Source of the DNA: Thioalkalivibrio sp. K90mix | GTDB taxonomy: Bacteria; Pseudomonadota; Gammaproteobacteria; Ectothiorhodospirales; Ectothiorhodospiraceae | Assembly: GCF_000025545.1 (NCBI RefSeq) | Contig: NC_013889.1 | Location: forward strand, 427,501 to 491,500 | Length of the DNA stretch: 64,000 nt | Reading direction: 5' to 3' | Shown here: positions 47,269 to 58,027 of the stretch, one piece after another | Numbering within the stretch: position 1 is the first letter of the stretch | Layout of the letters: the number at the start of each line of letters is the position of its first letter | Program-made: the position numbers and the translations under genes | The notes under the pieces: model-generated | What the model saw: only the letters and a program-made list of their open reading frames with translations | Databases searched by the model: none | What the model was told of the DNA's origin: nothing

Positions 47269-47850
47269 ATGTCCGATCAGCGTGAACCCCAGGAACCGGC
47301 GGAAGCATCCGAGGCCGCGGATTCGGAGCACACCCAGCCCGAGGGCGCCGAGGCCGTCGATAATACTGACGCGCGCCTGCAGGAGCTCGAGGCCCTGGCC
47401 GAGGAACGCCGCGACCAGGCCCTGCGTGCCCAGGCGGAGCTGGAAAACCAGCGCCGGCGCTTCGAGCGCGAGCTGGAGAATGCGCACAAGTACGCGATGG
47501 AAAAATTCGCCTCCGAGATGCTGGAGGTGGGCGATTCCCTGGAGATGGGCCTGCAGGCCGCCCGCGAGTCCAAGGATGTCGAGCGTATCATCGAGGGCGC
47601 CGAGCTGACCCTGAAGAACCTGAATCGGGTTTTCGAGAAGTTCGGTATCCAGGCCGAGGACCCCACCGGCGAGCGTTTCGATCCGGAGCGCCATCAGGCG
47701 ATGTCCATGCAGGAAGACCCGGAGAATCCGCCGAATACCGTGGTGGCGACCATGCAGAAGGGCTACCTCCTGCAGGACCGCGTGCTGCGCCCGGCGATGG
47801 TCGTGGTCTCCAAGGCGCCCGCCTCGCCGAATATCGACGAGAGCGCCTGA
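47269..47850 (+). CDS. grpE: nucleotide exchange factor GrpE
   Basis: GrpE releases ADP from DnaK. The 193-residue protein has an acidic disordered start (1-40), a long paired helix (about 41-110; RAQAELENQRRRFERELENA) and the C-terminal beta wing with FDPERHQAMSM and NTVVATMQKGYLLQDRVLRPAMVVV. Own sigma-32 promoter in the hrcA-grpE gap. Confidence 0.97.
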   Translation: MSDQREPQEPAEASEAADSEHTQPEGAEAVDNTDARLQELEALAEERRDQALRAQAELENQRRRFERELENAHKYAMEKFASEMLEVGDSLEMGLQAARESKDVERIIEGAELTLKNLNRVFEKFGIQAEDPTGERFDPERHQAMSMQEDPENPPNTVVATMQKGYLLQDRVLRPAMVVVSKAPASPNIDESA

Positions 47851-47895
47851 TCCGGTCCCTTCGGGCGGGTTTTCGGGGCGCGTGACACGGCGTCC

Positions 47896-47923
47896 CTTGA
47901 AAACACGGCCCGGGGCCCCAAAT
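47896..47923 (+). promoter_or_regulatory. sigma-32 promoter for dnaK
   Basis: CTTGAAA, 13-bp spacer, CCCCAAAT: almost exact RpoH consensus, ending 67 bp before dnaK. Confidence 0.88.
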
Positions 47924-47990
47924 TCCCGTACAAGTTGGCAGAGACTCTTTCTCTGCCGAGCAACAATTTTCGCATCAGGAGAATTCAGCC

Positions 47991-49922
<1,932 letters not shown>

Positions 49923-49932
49923 TGCCACATCC

Positions 49933-50044
49933 GGTGGGGCCTGGTGCCCCACCGCCAGGGAGACCTGCGTTTCCCTGTCGTTTTAACGCAGCGCCCGGGG
50001 TACTCTCCGGGCGTTTGCGTGAAGGCGCTCCGCGTTCACGCAAA
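49933..50044 (+). other. three consecutive hairpins between dnaK and dnaJ
   Basis: GGTGGGGC-CTGGT-GCCCCACC, then CGCCCGG...CCGGGCG, then TTTGCGTGAA...TTCACGCAAA with 10-bp perfect arms, in a 140-bp spacer. The run ends 18 bp before dnaJ. None is followed by a proper T-run, so they look like mRNA processing or attenuation structures that lower dnaJ relative to dnaK. Confidence 0.7.
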
Positions 50045-50062
50045 CATTCGGGCTAGCTGGGA

Positions 50063-51214
50063 ATGACCATGTCACAACGCGACTACTACGAGGTGCTGGG
50101 TGTCTCCAAGGACGCCTCGGCCGCCGACATCAAGAAGGCTTTTCGCCGCCTGGCGATGAAGTACCACCCCGACCGCAATCCGGGGGATGAGGAGGCCGAG
50201 GCCAAGTTCAAGGAGGCGCGCGCCGCCTATGACGTCCTCAGTGACGACCAGAAGCGTGCGGCCTACGACCGCTACGGCCATGCCGGTGTCGATGGCGCGG
50301 CCGGGGGCTTTGGTGGTGGTGCCGGGGCCTCCAATTTCTCGGATATCTTCGAGGATATCTTTGGCGACATCTTCGGGGGTGGCGGTGGTCGCGCGCGCGG
50401 TTCGCGTGCGTTCCGTGGTTCCGACCTGCAGTACAACCTGGACCTGACCCTCGAGGAGGCCGTGTTCGGCACCGAGGTCAAGATCCGCATCCCGACCACC
50501 GTCTCCTGCCAGGCCTGTGACGGTTCGGGTGCCGAACCGGGGACCTCGCCAGAGACCTGCCCGACCTGCAACGGCGTGGGGCAGGTGCGCATCCAGCAGG
50601 GCTTCTTCTCGGTGCAGCAGACCTGCCCGCGCTGCGAGGGCTCGGGCAAGATCGTCGCCAATCCCTGCAAGGCCTGTAACGGCAACGGCCGGGTGCAGGA
50701 GCAGAACACGCTGGATGTGAAGATCCCCGCCGGGGTCGACAGCGGTGACCGCATCCGCCTGGCCGGCCAGGGCGAGGCCGGGGTCAACGGCGGGCCCCCC
50801 GGAGATCTCTACGTGCAGGTGCGGGTCAAGCCGCACAAGCTGTTTCGCCGCGAGGGCTCGGACCTGCATATTGAGGTCCCGATCTCGTTTGCCACCGCCG
50901 CACTCGGCGGCGAGCTGGAGGTTCCCTGCCTGGATGGCCGAGTGAAGCTGAAGGTGCCGGCCGAGACCCAGACCGGCAAGCAGTTCCGCGTCGGTGGCAA
51001 GGGCGTGCAGTCCGTGCACGGGGGGGGTGTCGGCGATCTGATCTGCCGCGTGACCGTGGAGACCCCGATCAACCTGACCAAGGAGCAAAAGGCGCTGCTG
51101 CGCCAGTTCGAGGACTCGACCCAGGCAGGTGGCACCAAGCACAGCCCGCAGGCGCACTCCTGGCTGGATGGCGTGAAGGGCTTTTTCGAGGATCTGAACT
51201 TCTGGTCGAAATAG
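50063..51214 (+). CDS. dnaJ: chaperone DnaJ
   Basis: DnaJ stimulates DnaK ATPase and delivers substrates. The 383-residue protein (381 if the second ATG is used) has the J domain with KYHPDRNPG, a Gly/Phe-rich stretch (about 75-115), four zinc CxxCxGxG repeats ([32 protein letters not shown]) and two C-terminal substrate domains. CTGGGA lies before the first ATG. Confidence 0.97.
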   Translation: MTMSQRDYYEVLGVSKDASAADIKKAFRRLAMKYHPDRNPGDEEAEAKFKEARAAYDVLSDDQKRAAYDRYGHAGVDGAAGGFGGGAGASNFSDIFEDIFGDIFGGGGGRARGSRAFRGSDLQYNLDLTLEEAVFGTEVKIRIPTTVSCQACDGSGAEPGTSPETCPTCNGVGQVRIQQGFFSVQQTCPRCEGSGKIVANPCKACNGNGRVQEQNTLDVKIPAGVDSGDRIRLAGQGEAGVNGGPPGDLYVQVRVKPHKLFRREGSDLHIEVPISFATAALGGELEVPCLDGRVKLKVPAETQTGKQFRVGGKGVQSVHGGGVGDLICRVTVETPINLTKEQKALLRQFEDSTQAGGTKHSPQAHSWLDGVKGFFEDLNFWSK

Positions 51215-51221
51215 GCGGCGG

Positions 51222-53294
51222 TCAGGTCGCCTCGAAGTCGAACGTTGGTTTGGCGAGAGGCGACTGGATGAAGTACCCCTGCACCAGGTTGACGTTCAGC
51301 CCGTAGAGCACGGCCAGCACGCTGGCATCCTCCACGTGCGGCACGATTACCTGCTTGCCCTTGGCGTGTGCCGCATCGACATATTCGCGGATCGCCTCCT
51401 GGTTTTCCTCGTTCTCCGCCAGCCCCTCGACGAACGACGGGTCGAGCTTGATGTGGTCGGCCTCCAGGTGCTGCAGCAGCTGGAACGGGTTCAGGCCATT
51501 GCCGAAGTCGTCGATGCACAGGTGGCTGTGCATCTCGACCAGGCCGCGCGATACATTCATCGCTGGCTTCAGGTTGGTGACAACGGTCGGCTCCTTGAGC
51601 TCGACCACGACGTTGTCGGCCGGGATGCGCAGGGCGTGCAGGTCATCGTTGAGCCAGCTGACCACGGTCGGATCGCCCATTGAGCCGGTGCCCAGCTTCA
51701 GGAAAAACTGGGTCTTGGGCTGGGTCTTCAGGCACCCGGCGAGTTCGGTCAGCGCGGTCTTGACGATCCAGCGATCCACGGCCGGGGCCATGCCGGTGCG
51801 TTCGGCCGCAGGCAGGAAGGCGGGTGGTTCGTGCAGGTGGCCGTCGGCGTCGCGCAGGCGCACGAACACCGAATAGCGCGGCCGGTCGTTGCCGTGCAGA
51901 TGCACGATCGGCTGGAAGCGAAGCTCCAGGCGGTCATGGTCCAGGGCGTCCTGGATACGCAGCTTCCACTGCTGGTCGGCCTGACCCTGGGTCAATTCGC
52001 CCTCGGCCGGGTGGTAGAACCGATGGACGCCGCCGCCCGCCTCGACGGCCTCCTCCAGCGCCCGGTGGGCCTGGTCGAGCAGATCTTCGGTGCTGGGGGC
52101 GCTCTCGTCGGCGATCACCACGCCGGCCGACAGGGTGCAGTTGGTCGACGACTGGTTGAGTTCGAAGACATGTGCGGTGACGGCCTGCATCAGGCCGTGG
52201 ACCCGCTCTTCGACCTCCTGGCGGCGGGTCTCTGGCGCCAGCACGCCGAAGTGCTCGCCCTCCAGGCGCGCGGCAATCGCGGGTTCGGGGAAGTGATCCT
52301 CGATCAGCTTGCCCATGTCGGCCAGGAGCAGGTCGGCGGCGGACATCCCGACCTTCGCGCGGATCTCCGCGAAGCGGTCGACTGCCAGGGTCAGCAGGGC
52401 AAAGGGTTTCTCCGTCTCCTCGGCCCGGGTCTGAGCGCTCTCGATCGCGGACAGGAAGTGCTGGCGGTTGTACAAGCCGGTGACCAGATCGCGCTGCGAG
52501 AGGAAGTCGATTCGCTCCGCCAGCTCGGGGTCTTCCTGGCTGGCTTCCAGCTGGAGCTGGGTGCAGGCCTCGCCCTCCACGCTTGCGGCGGACAGGCGCA
52601 GGTCGGCCTCGAATGGCAGGCCATCGATGCTCTGCAGGTGGAAGTGGGCGCGAGCCGTATCGCCTTCCTCGCCATTCTGGAAGCGGCGCAGCAGCGCCTT
52701 CATCTCGCCGCGGTTATCGGCCGTGACCAAGTCCATCAGTGGCAGCCCGTCGACCTCGTCCGGATCCTCGATACCGAAGCGCTCGCGCCAGGAGGCGTTC
52801 GCGTACAGGTGCATGCCCTCGTGCACATAGGCAATCGCATCGCGCGAGTTGTCGAGCAGCAACTGGCAGCGGTTTTCCGACTCGTGCAGCGCGGCCTCGA
52901 GGCGCTGGATGCGTTGGCGCAGGCGCCGCTGTTCGGCCGCACGGATGGCCATCAGGCTCGCCAGTTCCACCTGTTCGTGATCGACCACGGCGAAACTCCC
53001 GGCCTCGTAGTCCAGGACGCGCTCGGGCTCCGGACGCTCGGTCAGCAGGACCAGCGGGATGCGGCGCCCACTGTCGCGCAGGGCGGTATCGACCACCTCG
53101 CGCGAGAGCGCGAGACCCGGCTCGATCAATACCACCACATCGTGTCGAGTGTTCTCCAGCGCGTTGATCAGGTCATCCTGGGTCTCGACCTGTTCCGGCC
53201 GTACCGCGCTACCCCGCGTACGAATGCTGCTGATGACTTGCTCGGCGAGATTCGGGTTCGCTGTGACGAAGAGGATTCGGATGGTTTCGCTCAT
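51222..53294 (-). CDS. FimX-like protein: degenerate REC-PAS-GGDEF-EAL
   Basis: A 690-residue protein with an N-terminal receiver-like domain (1-125; the phospho-acceptor region reads VVLIEPG, so it is probably not phosphorylated), a PAS domain (about 140-250; LLLDNSRDAIAYVHEG), a diguanylate-cyclase-like domain (265-420; FLSQRDLVTGLYNRQHF) and an EAL-like domain (440-690). The GGDEF motif is EGEHF and the EAL motif is FVRL, so neither activity is expected. This matches FimX, a c-di-GMP-binding effector of type IV pilus assembly. Followed downstream-convergent by dnaJ; upstream neighbour is a PilZ-like gene. Confidence 0.88.
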   Translation of the reverse strand: MSETIRILFVTANPNLAEQVISSIRTRGSAVRPEQVETQDDLINALENTRHDVVVLIEPGLALSREVVDTALRDSGRRIPLVLLTERPEPERVLDYEAGSFAVVDHEQVELASLMAIRAAEQRRLRQRIQRLEAALHESENRCQLLLDNSRDAIAYVHEGMHLYANASWRERFGIEDPDEVDGLPLMDLVTADNRGEMKALLRRFQNGEEGDTARAHFHLQSIDGLPFEADLRLSAASVEGEACTQLQLEASQEDPELAERIDFLSQRDLVTGLYNRQHFLSAIESAQTRAEETEKPFALLTLAVDRFAEIRAKVGMSAADLLLADMGKLIEDHFPEPAIAARLEGEHFGVLAPETRRQEVEERVHGLMQAVTAHVFELNQSSTNCTLSAGVVIADESAPSTEDLLDQAHRALEEAVEAGGGVHRFYHPAEGELTQGQADQQWKLRIQDALDHDRLELRFQPIVHLHGNDRPRYSVFVRLRDADGHLHEPPAFLPAAERTGMAPAVDRWIVKTALTELAGCLKTQPKTQFFLKLGTGSMGDPTVVSWLNDDLHALRIPADNVVVELKEPTVVTNLKPAMNVSRGLVEMHSHLCIDDFGNGLNPFQLLQHLEADHIKLDPSFVEGLAENEENQEAIREYVDAAHAKGKQVIVPHVEDASVLAVLYGLNVNLVQGYFIQSPLAKPTFDFEAT

Positions 53295-53303
53295 GCGGGT
53301 CCA

Positions 53304-55139
53304 TTATTTGCGTTCGCGCGGTGTGAGCGACAGCCCGGATCGGACCTGCTCGGTCACTGCTTCGTTGGCTTCCATGTCATCGGGAGGCGGTTCTCCCAGC
53401 GTCAGATCGGTCATCCGGCAGCCGGTTTCGGTAAACAGTGTCGTACCGGTGCGCTCGCTGTCCAGTGCCAGGACGCGCGGGCGCCCGGCCAGCCAGCATA
53501 CGAGGCGGCTCTCGTGGTCGAATACCTGGGCCGGCATGAACAGCGCCGCACCGCCGCGATCCCTGCGCAGCGAGGCAAAAAGACCCGGGTGCGCCGGGCC
53601 GGCCGCGCGACCATTACGGTACTCCTGTAGTTGCACCGGAAGGCCGCGCTCGGCGAGAAATTCCACCCCGATGCTGATCTCGATCTCGCTTTCGTAGCGG
53701 ATCCAGCGCAGGACGCCGATCGTCCAGTAGTGGTCGTCGGAGTGGCGCAGGGCGGCCAGGTCGCCAATCAGTAGTGACTGGCGGGGCTGAGCCAGCCGCA
53801 GGCGCAGTCCGCCCGCCCCGATATCGTCCACGGTCCATTGCTCGGGGGTATGCCGCTTGGTGATCGGGGTGCGGGGCTCGTCCGGACGGGCACTCTCCAG
53901 CCCGCGGCCGACGTTCTCCCAGGCGGCTGCGGCCGTATCGGGCGGCTCATCTGCCAGCTTGCGCAGCTCGGACGGTGGCCGGTGTGGACTCGCGGCGTCC
54001 ACCAGGGCGAAGTCCGAGCCCCGCTCGGCGGCGGTCGACATGTGGTAAACGCCCACCCGATCCGTGTCCCGCGTGACTCCGCTTGGAGGGAATGCATCCG
54101 ATGTGCCGCGCTTGCGCTCCTCCAGTTCCTCGCACAGGAAGTGCTGGATGCGCTTGATCCCCAGCAGGCACAAACGGTGCTGGCCCTCGGTGGTTTCGCG
54201 CGAATGCTGGCGGGTGGGCAGCTGCGACCAGAGCCGCAGCAGGCGTTCGGTCAGGCTGCGCTCGTCCGGGCGCCGATGCGGTTCCAGGCGGCGGGGTTCC
54301 TCTCGCAGCTGCTCCAGCACCGGTCCGAGTTCGACGCAACAGTCGCTGTGCAGCCGTGCGTGCTCGCGCAGCGTTAGCCCCGGAGGGTGGGCGCTGTCGA
54401 GGGCCGCACAGAGGACCGGGAGGCCGGGGTGCGGGGTTGCGGACAGCCCTTCGGCACAGGACAGCGGCAGCCGGTCCAGCCAGCGAGCCAGCAGGTCGAC
54501 CTCGCCCACCTCCAGGGCGTTGGGGTCGCTGCCGCCCAGCAGCATCAGACGTGCCGCCAGGGTCTCGACCGGGACCATGGACAGGAGCCCATAGCGGGGC
54601 TTGTCACGCGGCTGTGCCTGCGCGAGGTTCTGTGCGCGGGCCCATGACAGGACGGCGTAGGTACGCTGCCAGAAGTCATCCGGGAGCGGTTGATACAGGC
54701 GCCAGTGGTGCACGGCCTGGGCGGCGCTCAAGGCCAGGGCGGCCTGCAACGCGCGCGCACCGCGTTCGCCCTGCCCATGGTGCTCGCGGGCAACCAGGAG
54801 CCAGGCGGTGAGCAGGCTGTCCAGTGCCTCGGCCTGCTCCCGCGCGCGCCTCAGACTGCGTGCCCCCAGGGGTAGCGTGCGCTGGGAAAGGGATCTTCCG
54901 TTCCGCTGCAGCAAGGGCAGCAGGGGCTCTTCCAACAGGGTGACCAGCAAGTAACGAACCCCGGGTTCCAGCGCGAGACTGTTCAGTTCTCTCAGGGCCT
55001 GACGCAAATGGGAAAAGGCCGATTCCGGGTCGGCCGACGGGAGCGCTCGACACCACTGGCGCAGGCTGCGCGGCTGGCGATGCGGGAAGCTCTCGGGGCC
55101 GGCGGAGCGGGTCGGCAGTTTAGGCAGGATGTCGGTCAT
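53304..55139 (-). CDS. large protein with C-terminal PilZ-like region, fimX neighbour
   Basis: A 611-residue cytosolic protein without signal peptide. Most of it (1-400) is helical and unassigned, rich in Leu, Arg and Ala. Around residues 425-495 it has WTVDDIGAGGLRLRLAQ, LIGDLAALRH, WTIGVLRWIRYE and IGVEFLAERG, a pattern like PilZ/YcgR domains (D/NxSxxG with the IGVEF strand), although the N-terminal RxxxR c-di-GMP motif is not clear. The start is the second in-frame ATG. Lying 9 bp before the fimX-like gene it is almost surely co-transcribed and may be its partner. Confidence 0.7.
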   Translation of the reverse strand: MTDILPKLPTRSAGPESFPHRQPRSLRQWCRALPSADPESAFSHLRQALRELNSLALEPGVRYLLVTLLEEPLLPLLQRNGRSLSQRTLPLGARSLRRAREQAEALDSLLTAWLLVAREHHGQGERGARALQAALALSAAQAVHHWRLYQPLPDDFWQRTYAVLSWARAQNLAQAQPRDKPRYGLLSMVPVETLAARLMLLGGSDPNALEVGEVDLLARWLDRLPLSCAEGLSATPHPGLPVLCAALDSAHPPGLTLREHARLHSDCCVELGPVLEQLREEPRRLEPHRRPDERSLTERLLRLWSQLPTRQHSRETTEGQHRLCLLGIKRIQHFLCEELEERKRGTSDAFPPSGVTRDTDRVGVYHMSTAAERGSDFALVDAASPHRPPSELRKLADEPPDTAAAAWENVGRGLESARPDEPRTPITKRHTPEQWTVDDIGAGGLRLRLAQPRQSLLIGDLAALRHSDDHYWTIGVLRWIRYESEIEISIGVEFLAERGLPVQLQEYRNGRAAGPAHPGLFASLRRDRGGAALFMPAQVFDHESRLVCWLAGRPRVLALDSERTGTTLFTETGCRMTDLTLGEPPPDDMEANEAVTEQVRSGLSLTPRERK

Positions 55140-55232
55140 TGAGGGGGTCTGGGGGTCGCACCGTTGGTGGCCGGGCATCCGTTCACTGTAGCACCTCCCG
55201 AGGGGGGTTACTCGAGACCTCTGTGCGCGTCT

Positions 55233-56297
55233 TCACAGCCCGGCCCAACGGGGCGTCTTGCCGGGCTCGCCCGGGATCTCGCGGACCAGTCGGGGCACCA
55301 GGTAACCGGGCAGCCGGGCATGCAGGGCCTGGTGCAGCTCCAGCGCGCGGTGTTCCGTGACCTCGAAATGGGCGGTGCCGCGGGTGCGGTCAAGCAAGTG
55401 GAGGTAATAGGGCAGGACCCCGTGGCGAAAGCCGGCCTCCTGGAGCTCGCACAGGGTGTCCGGGTCATCGTTGATCCCGGCCAGCAGTACCGCCTGGTTC
55501 AGCAGTGTGATGCCCCGCGCCTGCAGACGCGCAAGGGCGGGGGCGGCCGGGTCGGCAAACTCCCTGGGATGGTTGGCGTGCAGGACCAGTACATGATGCA
55601 GGCGCCCCTTGCCCAGCCAGCTCAGGAGTTGCTCGTCCACACGCTCCGGCAGGACGACCGGCAGCCGCGTGTGGATGCGCAGGCGCTCGAGGTGGGGGAT
55701 GGCCTCCAGGCGCCGGACCAGATCGGCGAGGCGGCGGTCTGAAAGCGACAGGGGGTCGCCACCGCTCAGGATCACCTCGCGGATGGAGGTGTCCGCGTGG
55801 ATGTAGGCGATCGCTGGCGCCCAGTCGTCCTGGGATGCGTTGTGCTCGGCATACGGGAACTCGCGGCGGAAACAGTAGCGACAGTGCACCGCGCAGGCCC
55901 CGGTCGTCAGCAGCAGCACACGACCGTGGTACTTGTGCACGAGACCCGGGGCGGCCAGGGCGTCGTGGTCGCCCACCGGATCCGCCACGAAGCCCGGGTG
56001 TTCCTCGCTCTCCTGCTGCTGCGGGAGGACCTGCAGCAGCAGCGGGTCTTGCGGGTCCGCCTTGCGCATGCGTGCGAGGTAGCTCCTCGGGACGCGCACT
56101 CGAAACAGGGTATGGCCCGCGTGCAGGCCGGGCAGGTGAGCCGGATCCAGCTCCAGTTCACGGGCCAGAGTTACGGGGTCGCGGATCGCGCGGGCGAGCG
56201 CCTGCTGCCAGAGCGGGGTGGTGTCCCCCGCGTGGGTTCGGTCGCTCGGCTGGGTTCCCCGCGGCGTGCGCGTTATCATGATGGGCTTTGTGGGCAT
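55233..56297 (-). CDS. epmB: EF-P beta-lysylation protein EpmB (lysine 2,3-aminomutase)
   Basis: Radical-SAM enzyme that converts alpha-lysine to R-beta-lysine for EF-P modification. The 354-residue protein carries the cluster motif CAVHCRYCFRREFPY near 136, SGGDPLSLSD near 175 and the PLP-binding region in the C-terminal part (HYLPYYLHLLD-type GVLPYYLHLLDRTRGTAHF near 308). It is divergent from efp, 61 bp apart, the common gammaproteobacterial arrangement. Confidence 0.95.
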   Translation of the reverse strand: MPTKPIMITRTPRGTQPSDRTHAGDTTPLWQQALARAIRDPVTLARELELDPAHLPGLHAGHTLFRVRVPRSYLARMRKADPQDPLLLQVLPQQQESEEHPGFVADPVGDHDALAAPGLVHKYHGRVLLLTTGACAVHCRYCFRREFPYAEHNASQDDWAPAIAYIHADTSIREVILSGGDPLSLSDRRLADLVRRLEAIPHLERLRIHTRLPVVLPERVDEQLLSWLGKGRLHHVLVLHANHPREFADPAAPALARLQARGITLLNQAVLLAGINDDPDTLCELQEAGFRHGVLPYYLHLLDRTRGTAHFEVTEHRALELHQALHARLPGYLVPRLVREIPGEPGKTPRWAGL

Positions 56298-56358
56298 GGC
56301 GGACTCGTTAGTGGGCGGTCATGTCCGCGCCACGCAATCGCTTGAGGACTGACGCGCA

Positions 56359-56922
56359 ATGGCAACCTACAGTACCAACGAATTCAAGGCCGGTCTCAAA
56401 CTCCTGCTGGATGGCGACCCGCAGGCCATCGTCGAGAACGAATTCGTCAAGCCGGGCAAGGGCCAGGCCTTCAACCGCGTCAAGCTGCGCAACCTGCGCA
56501 CGGGGCGGGTGCTGGAAAAGACCTTCAAGTCCGGTGAATCGGTCGAGGCGGCCGATGTCATGGATACCGAGATGCAGTATCTCTACAACGATGGCGAGTT
56601 CTGGCACTTCATGGTGCCGGATACCTTCGAACAGTACGCCGTCGGCGAGGCCGCGCTGGGTGGCTGTGGCCAGTGGCTGAAGGAGCAGGACGTCTGCACC
56701 GTAACCCTGTGGAACGGCGAACCGCTGTCGGTGGTGCCCCCGGCCTTTGTCGAGATGAAGATCACCCAGTGCGATCCGGGCGTGCGCGGTGATACCGCCC
56801 AGGGCGGCACCAAGCCCGCAACGCTCGAGAGCGGTGCCGTGGTCAAGGTCCCGCTGTTCGTCGAGGAGGGCGAGACGGTCAAGGTCGACACCCGCTCCGG
56901 CGAGTACGTCTCGCGCGTCTGA
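56359..56922 (+). CDS. efp: elongation factor P
   Basis: EF-P relieves ribosome stalling at polyproline. The 187-residue length is standard, with three barrels. Loop I reads [11 protein letters not shown] and the modified residue is Lys34, as needed for EpmA/EpmB beta-lysylation. Both modifying genes flank it. The window's own TonB has 29 Glu-Pro units, not Pro-Pro, so it is not an obvious client. Confidence 0.97.
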   Translation: MATYSTNEFKAGLKLLLDGDPQAIVENEFVKPGKGQAFNRVKLRNLRTGRVLEKTFKSGESVEAADVMDTEMQYLYNDGEFWHFMVPDTFEQYAVGEAALGGCGQWLKEQDVCTVTLWNGEPLSVVPPAFVEMKITQCDPGVRGDTAQGGTKPATLESGAVVKVPLFVEEGETVKVDTRSGEYVSRV

Positions 56923-56941
56923 TCATCGCGGGATTTTCGGC

Positions 56942-57907
56942 ATGACCGACTGGCGACCGGGCGCCGCGGCGGCCCGGGAGGCCCGTGCACGGCTGCTGAC
57001 TGGCCTGCGTGGCTTCTTTGCCGCCCGCAATGTGCTCGAAGTAGAAACCCCGATCCTGAGCCACGGGGCGCCGCTGGATCCTATGGTCGAGAGCTGGACC
57101 GCGACGAGCCCGGACGGCGCCAGCGGCTATCTGCAGACCTCGCCGGAATACCCGATGAAGCGCCTGCTGGCGGATGGTGCGCCGGACATCTACCAGATCG
57201 CGCGCGTCTTTCGGGGTGGCGAAGCGGGGCCCCGTCACAACCCCGAATTCACGCTGCTGGAGTGGTACCGCCACGGGATGGATCATCATCGTCTGGCGCG
57301 CGAGGTGGTGGCCCTGATCATGAACCAGGCGGCACTGGATGCGAGCTGGAGGCGTCCGGCCCGCCTGCGCGAGATCTCGTATCAGGCGTTGTTTCAGGCA
57401 CATCTGGGTATCGACCCGCTGGTGGCGGATGCCGACGAACTGCAGGCCGTCGCGGCACGGCAGGGGCTGGACATCCAGGGGGCACTGGATCGAGATGCCT
57501 GGCTGGATCTCCTGATCAGCCTGGCGATTGCCCCGGCGTTTCCGGACGACCGGCTCACCGTGGTGCATGACTATCCGGAGAGCCAGGCGGTGCTGGCGCG
57601 CCCCTGTGAACAGGATGCCCGGCTCGCGGCGCGCTTCGAGGTGTACTGGGGCGCACTGGAGCTGGCCAATGGCTACCACGAGCTGAGCGACCTCGCCCAG
57701 TTTCGCGAACGTCGCGATCGCGACCAGGCGCTGCGCAGGCAGCGCGGCCAGGTCCTGCCCCGGCCCGATGCCCATCTGGACGCCGCGCTGGCGTCGGGGC
57801 TGCCCGAGTGCGCCGGAGTGGCACTGGGGGTCGATCGTCTGCTGATGCGGCTGTTGGGGGTGGAGCGTATCGAGCAGGTAATCGACTTCCCGTTCGAGTC
57901 CGCCTGA
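56942..57907 (+). CDS. epmA: EF-P lysyl ligase EpmA (PoxA/GenX)
   Basis: A truncated class II lysyl-tRNA synthetase homologue that attaches beta-lysine to Lys34 of EF-P. The 321-residue length fits the family, which lacks the anticodon-binding domain. Motif 2 (FRGGEAGPRHNPEFTLLEWYR near 85) and motif 3 (GVALGVDRLLMRLLG near 294) are present, as is TSPEYPMKRLLADG. Starts 19 bp after efp, so the two are co-transcribed. Confidence 0.96.
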   Translation: MTDWRPGAAAAREARARLLTGLRGFFAARNVLEVETPILSHGAPLDPMVESWTATSPDGASGYLQTSPEYPMKRLLADGAPDIYQIARVFRGGEAGPRHNPEFTLLEWYRHGMDHHRLAREVVALIMNQAALDASWRRPARLREISYQALFQAHLGIDPLVADADELQAVAARQGLDIQGALDRDAWLDLLISLAIAPAFPDDRLTVVHDYPESQAVLARPCEQDARLAARFEVYWGALELANGYHELSDLAQFRERRDRDQALRRQRGQVLPRPDAHLDAALASGLPECAGVALGVDRLLMRLLGVERIEQVIDFPFESA

Positions 57908-58027
57908 GGCGTTTCACCGGTTTGTCCGGGATGGCCGGCGTTGCACCGATCCGGGGCTTGTCAGCCCCCACGTTGCGGGTGACTATTGTGGCGTCGATCC
58001 GGTGTCTGCTTCGGGATGGTAGCTTCG

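Noticed and set aside
55140-55232. short frames between the PilZ-like gene and epmB
   Set aside because: No start with a ribosome site and no conserved features; ordinary spacer.
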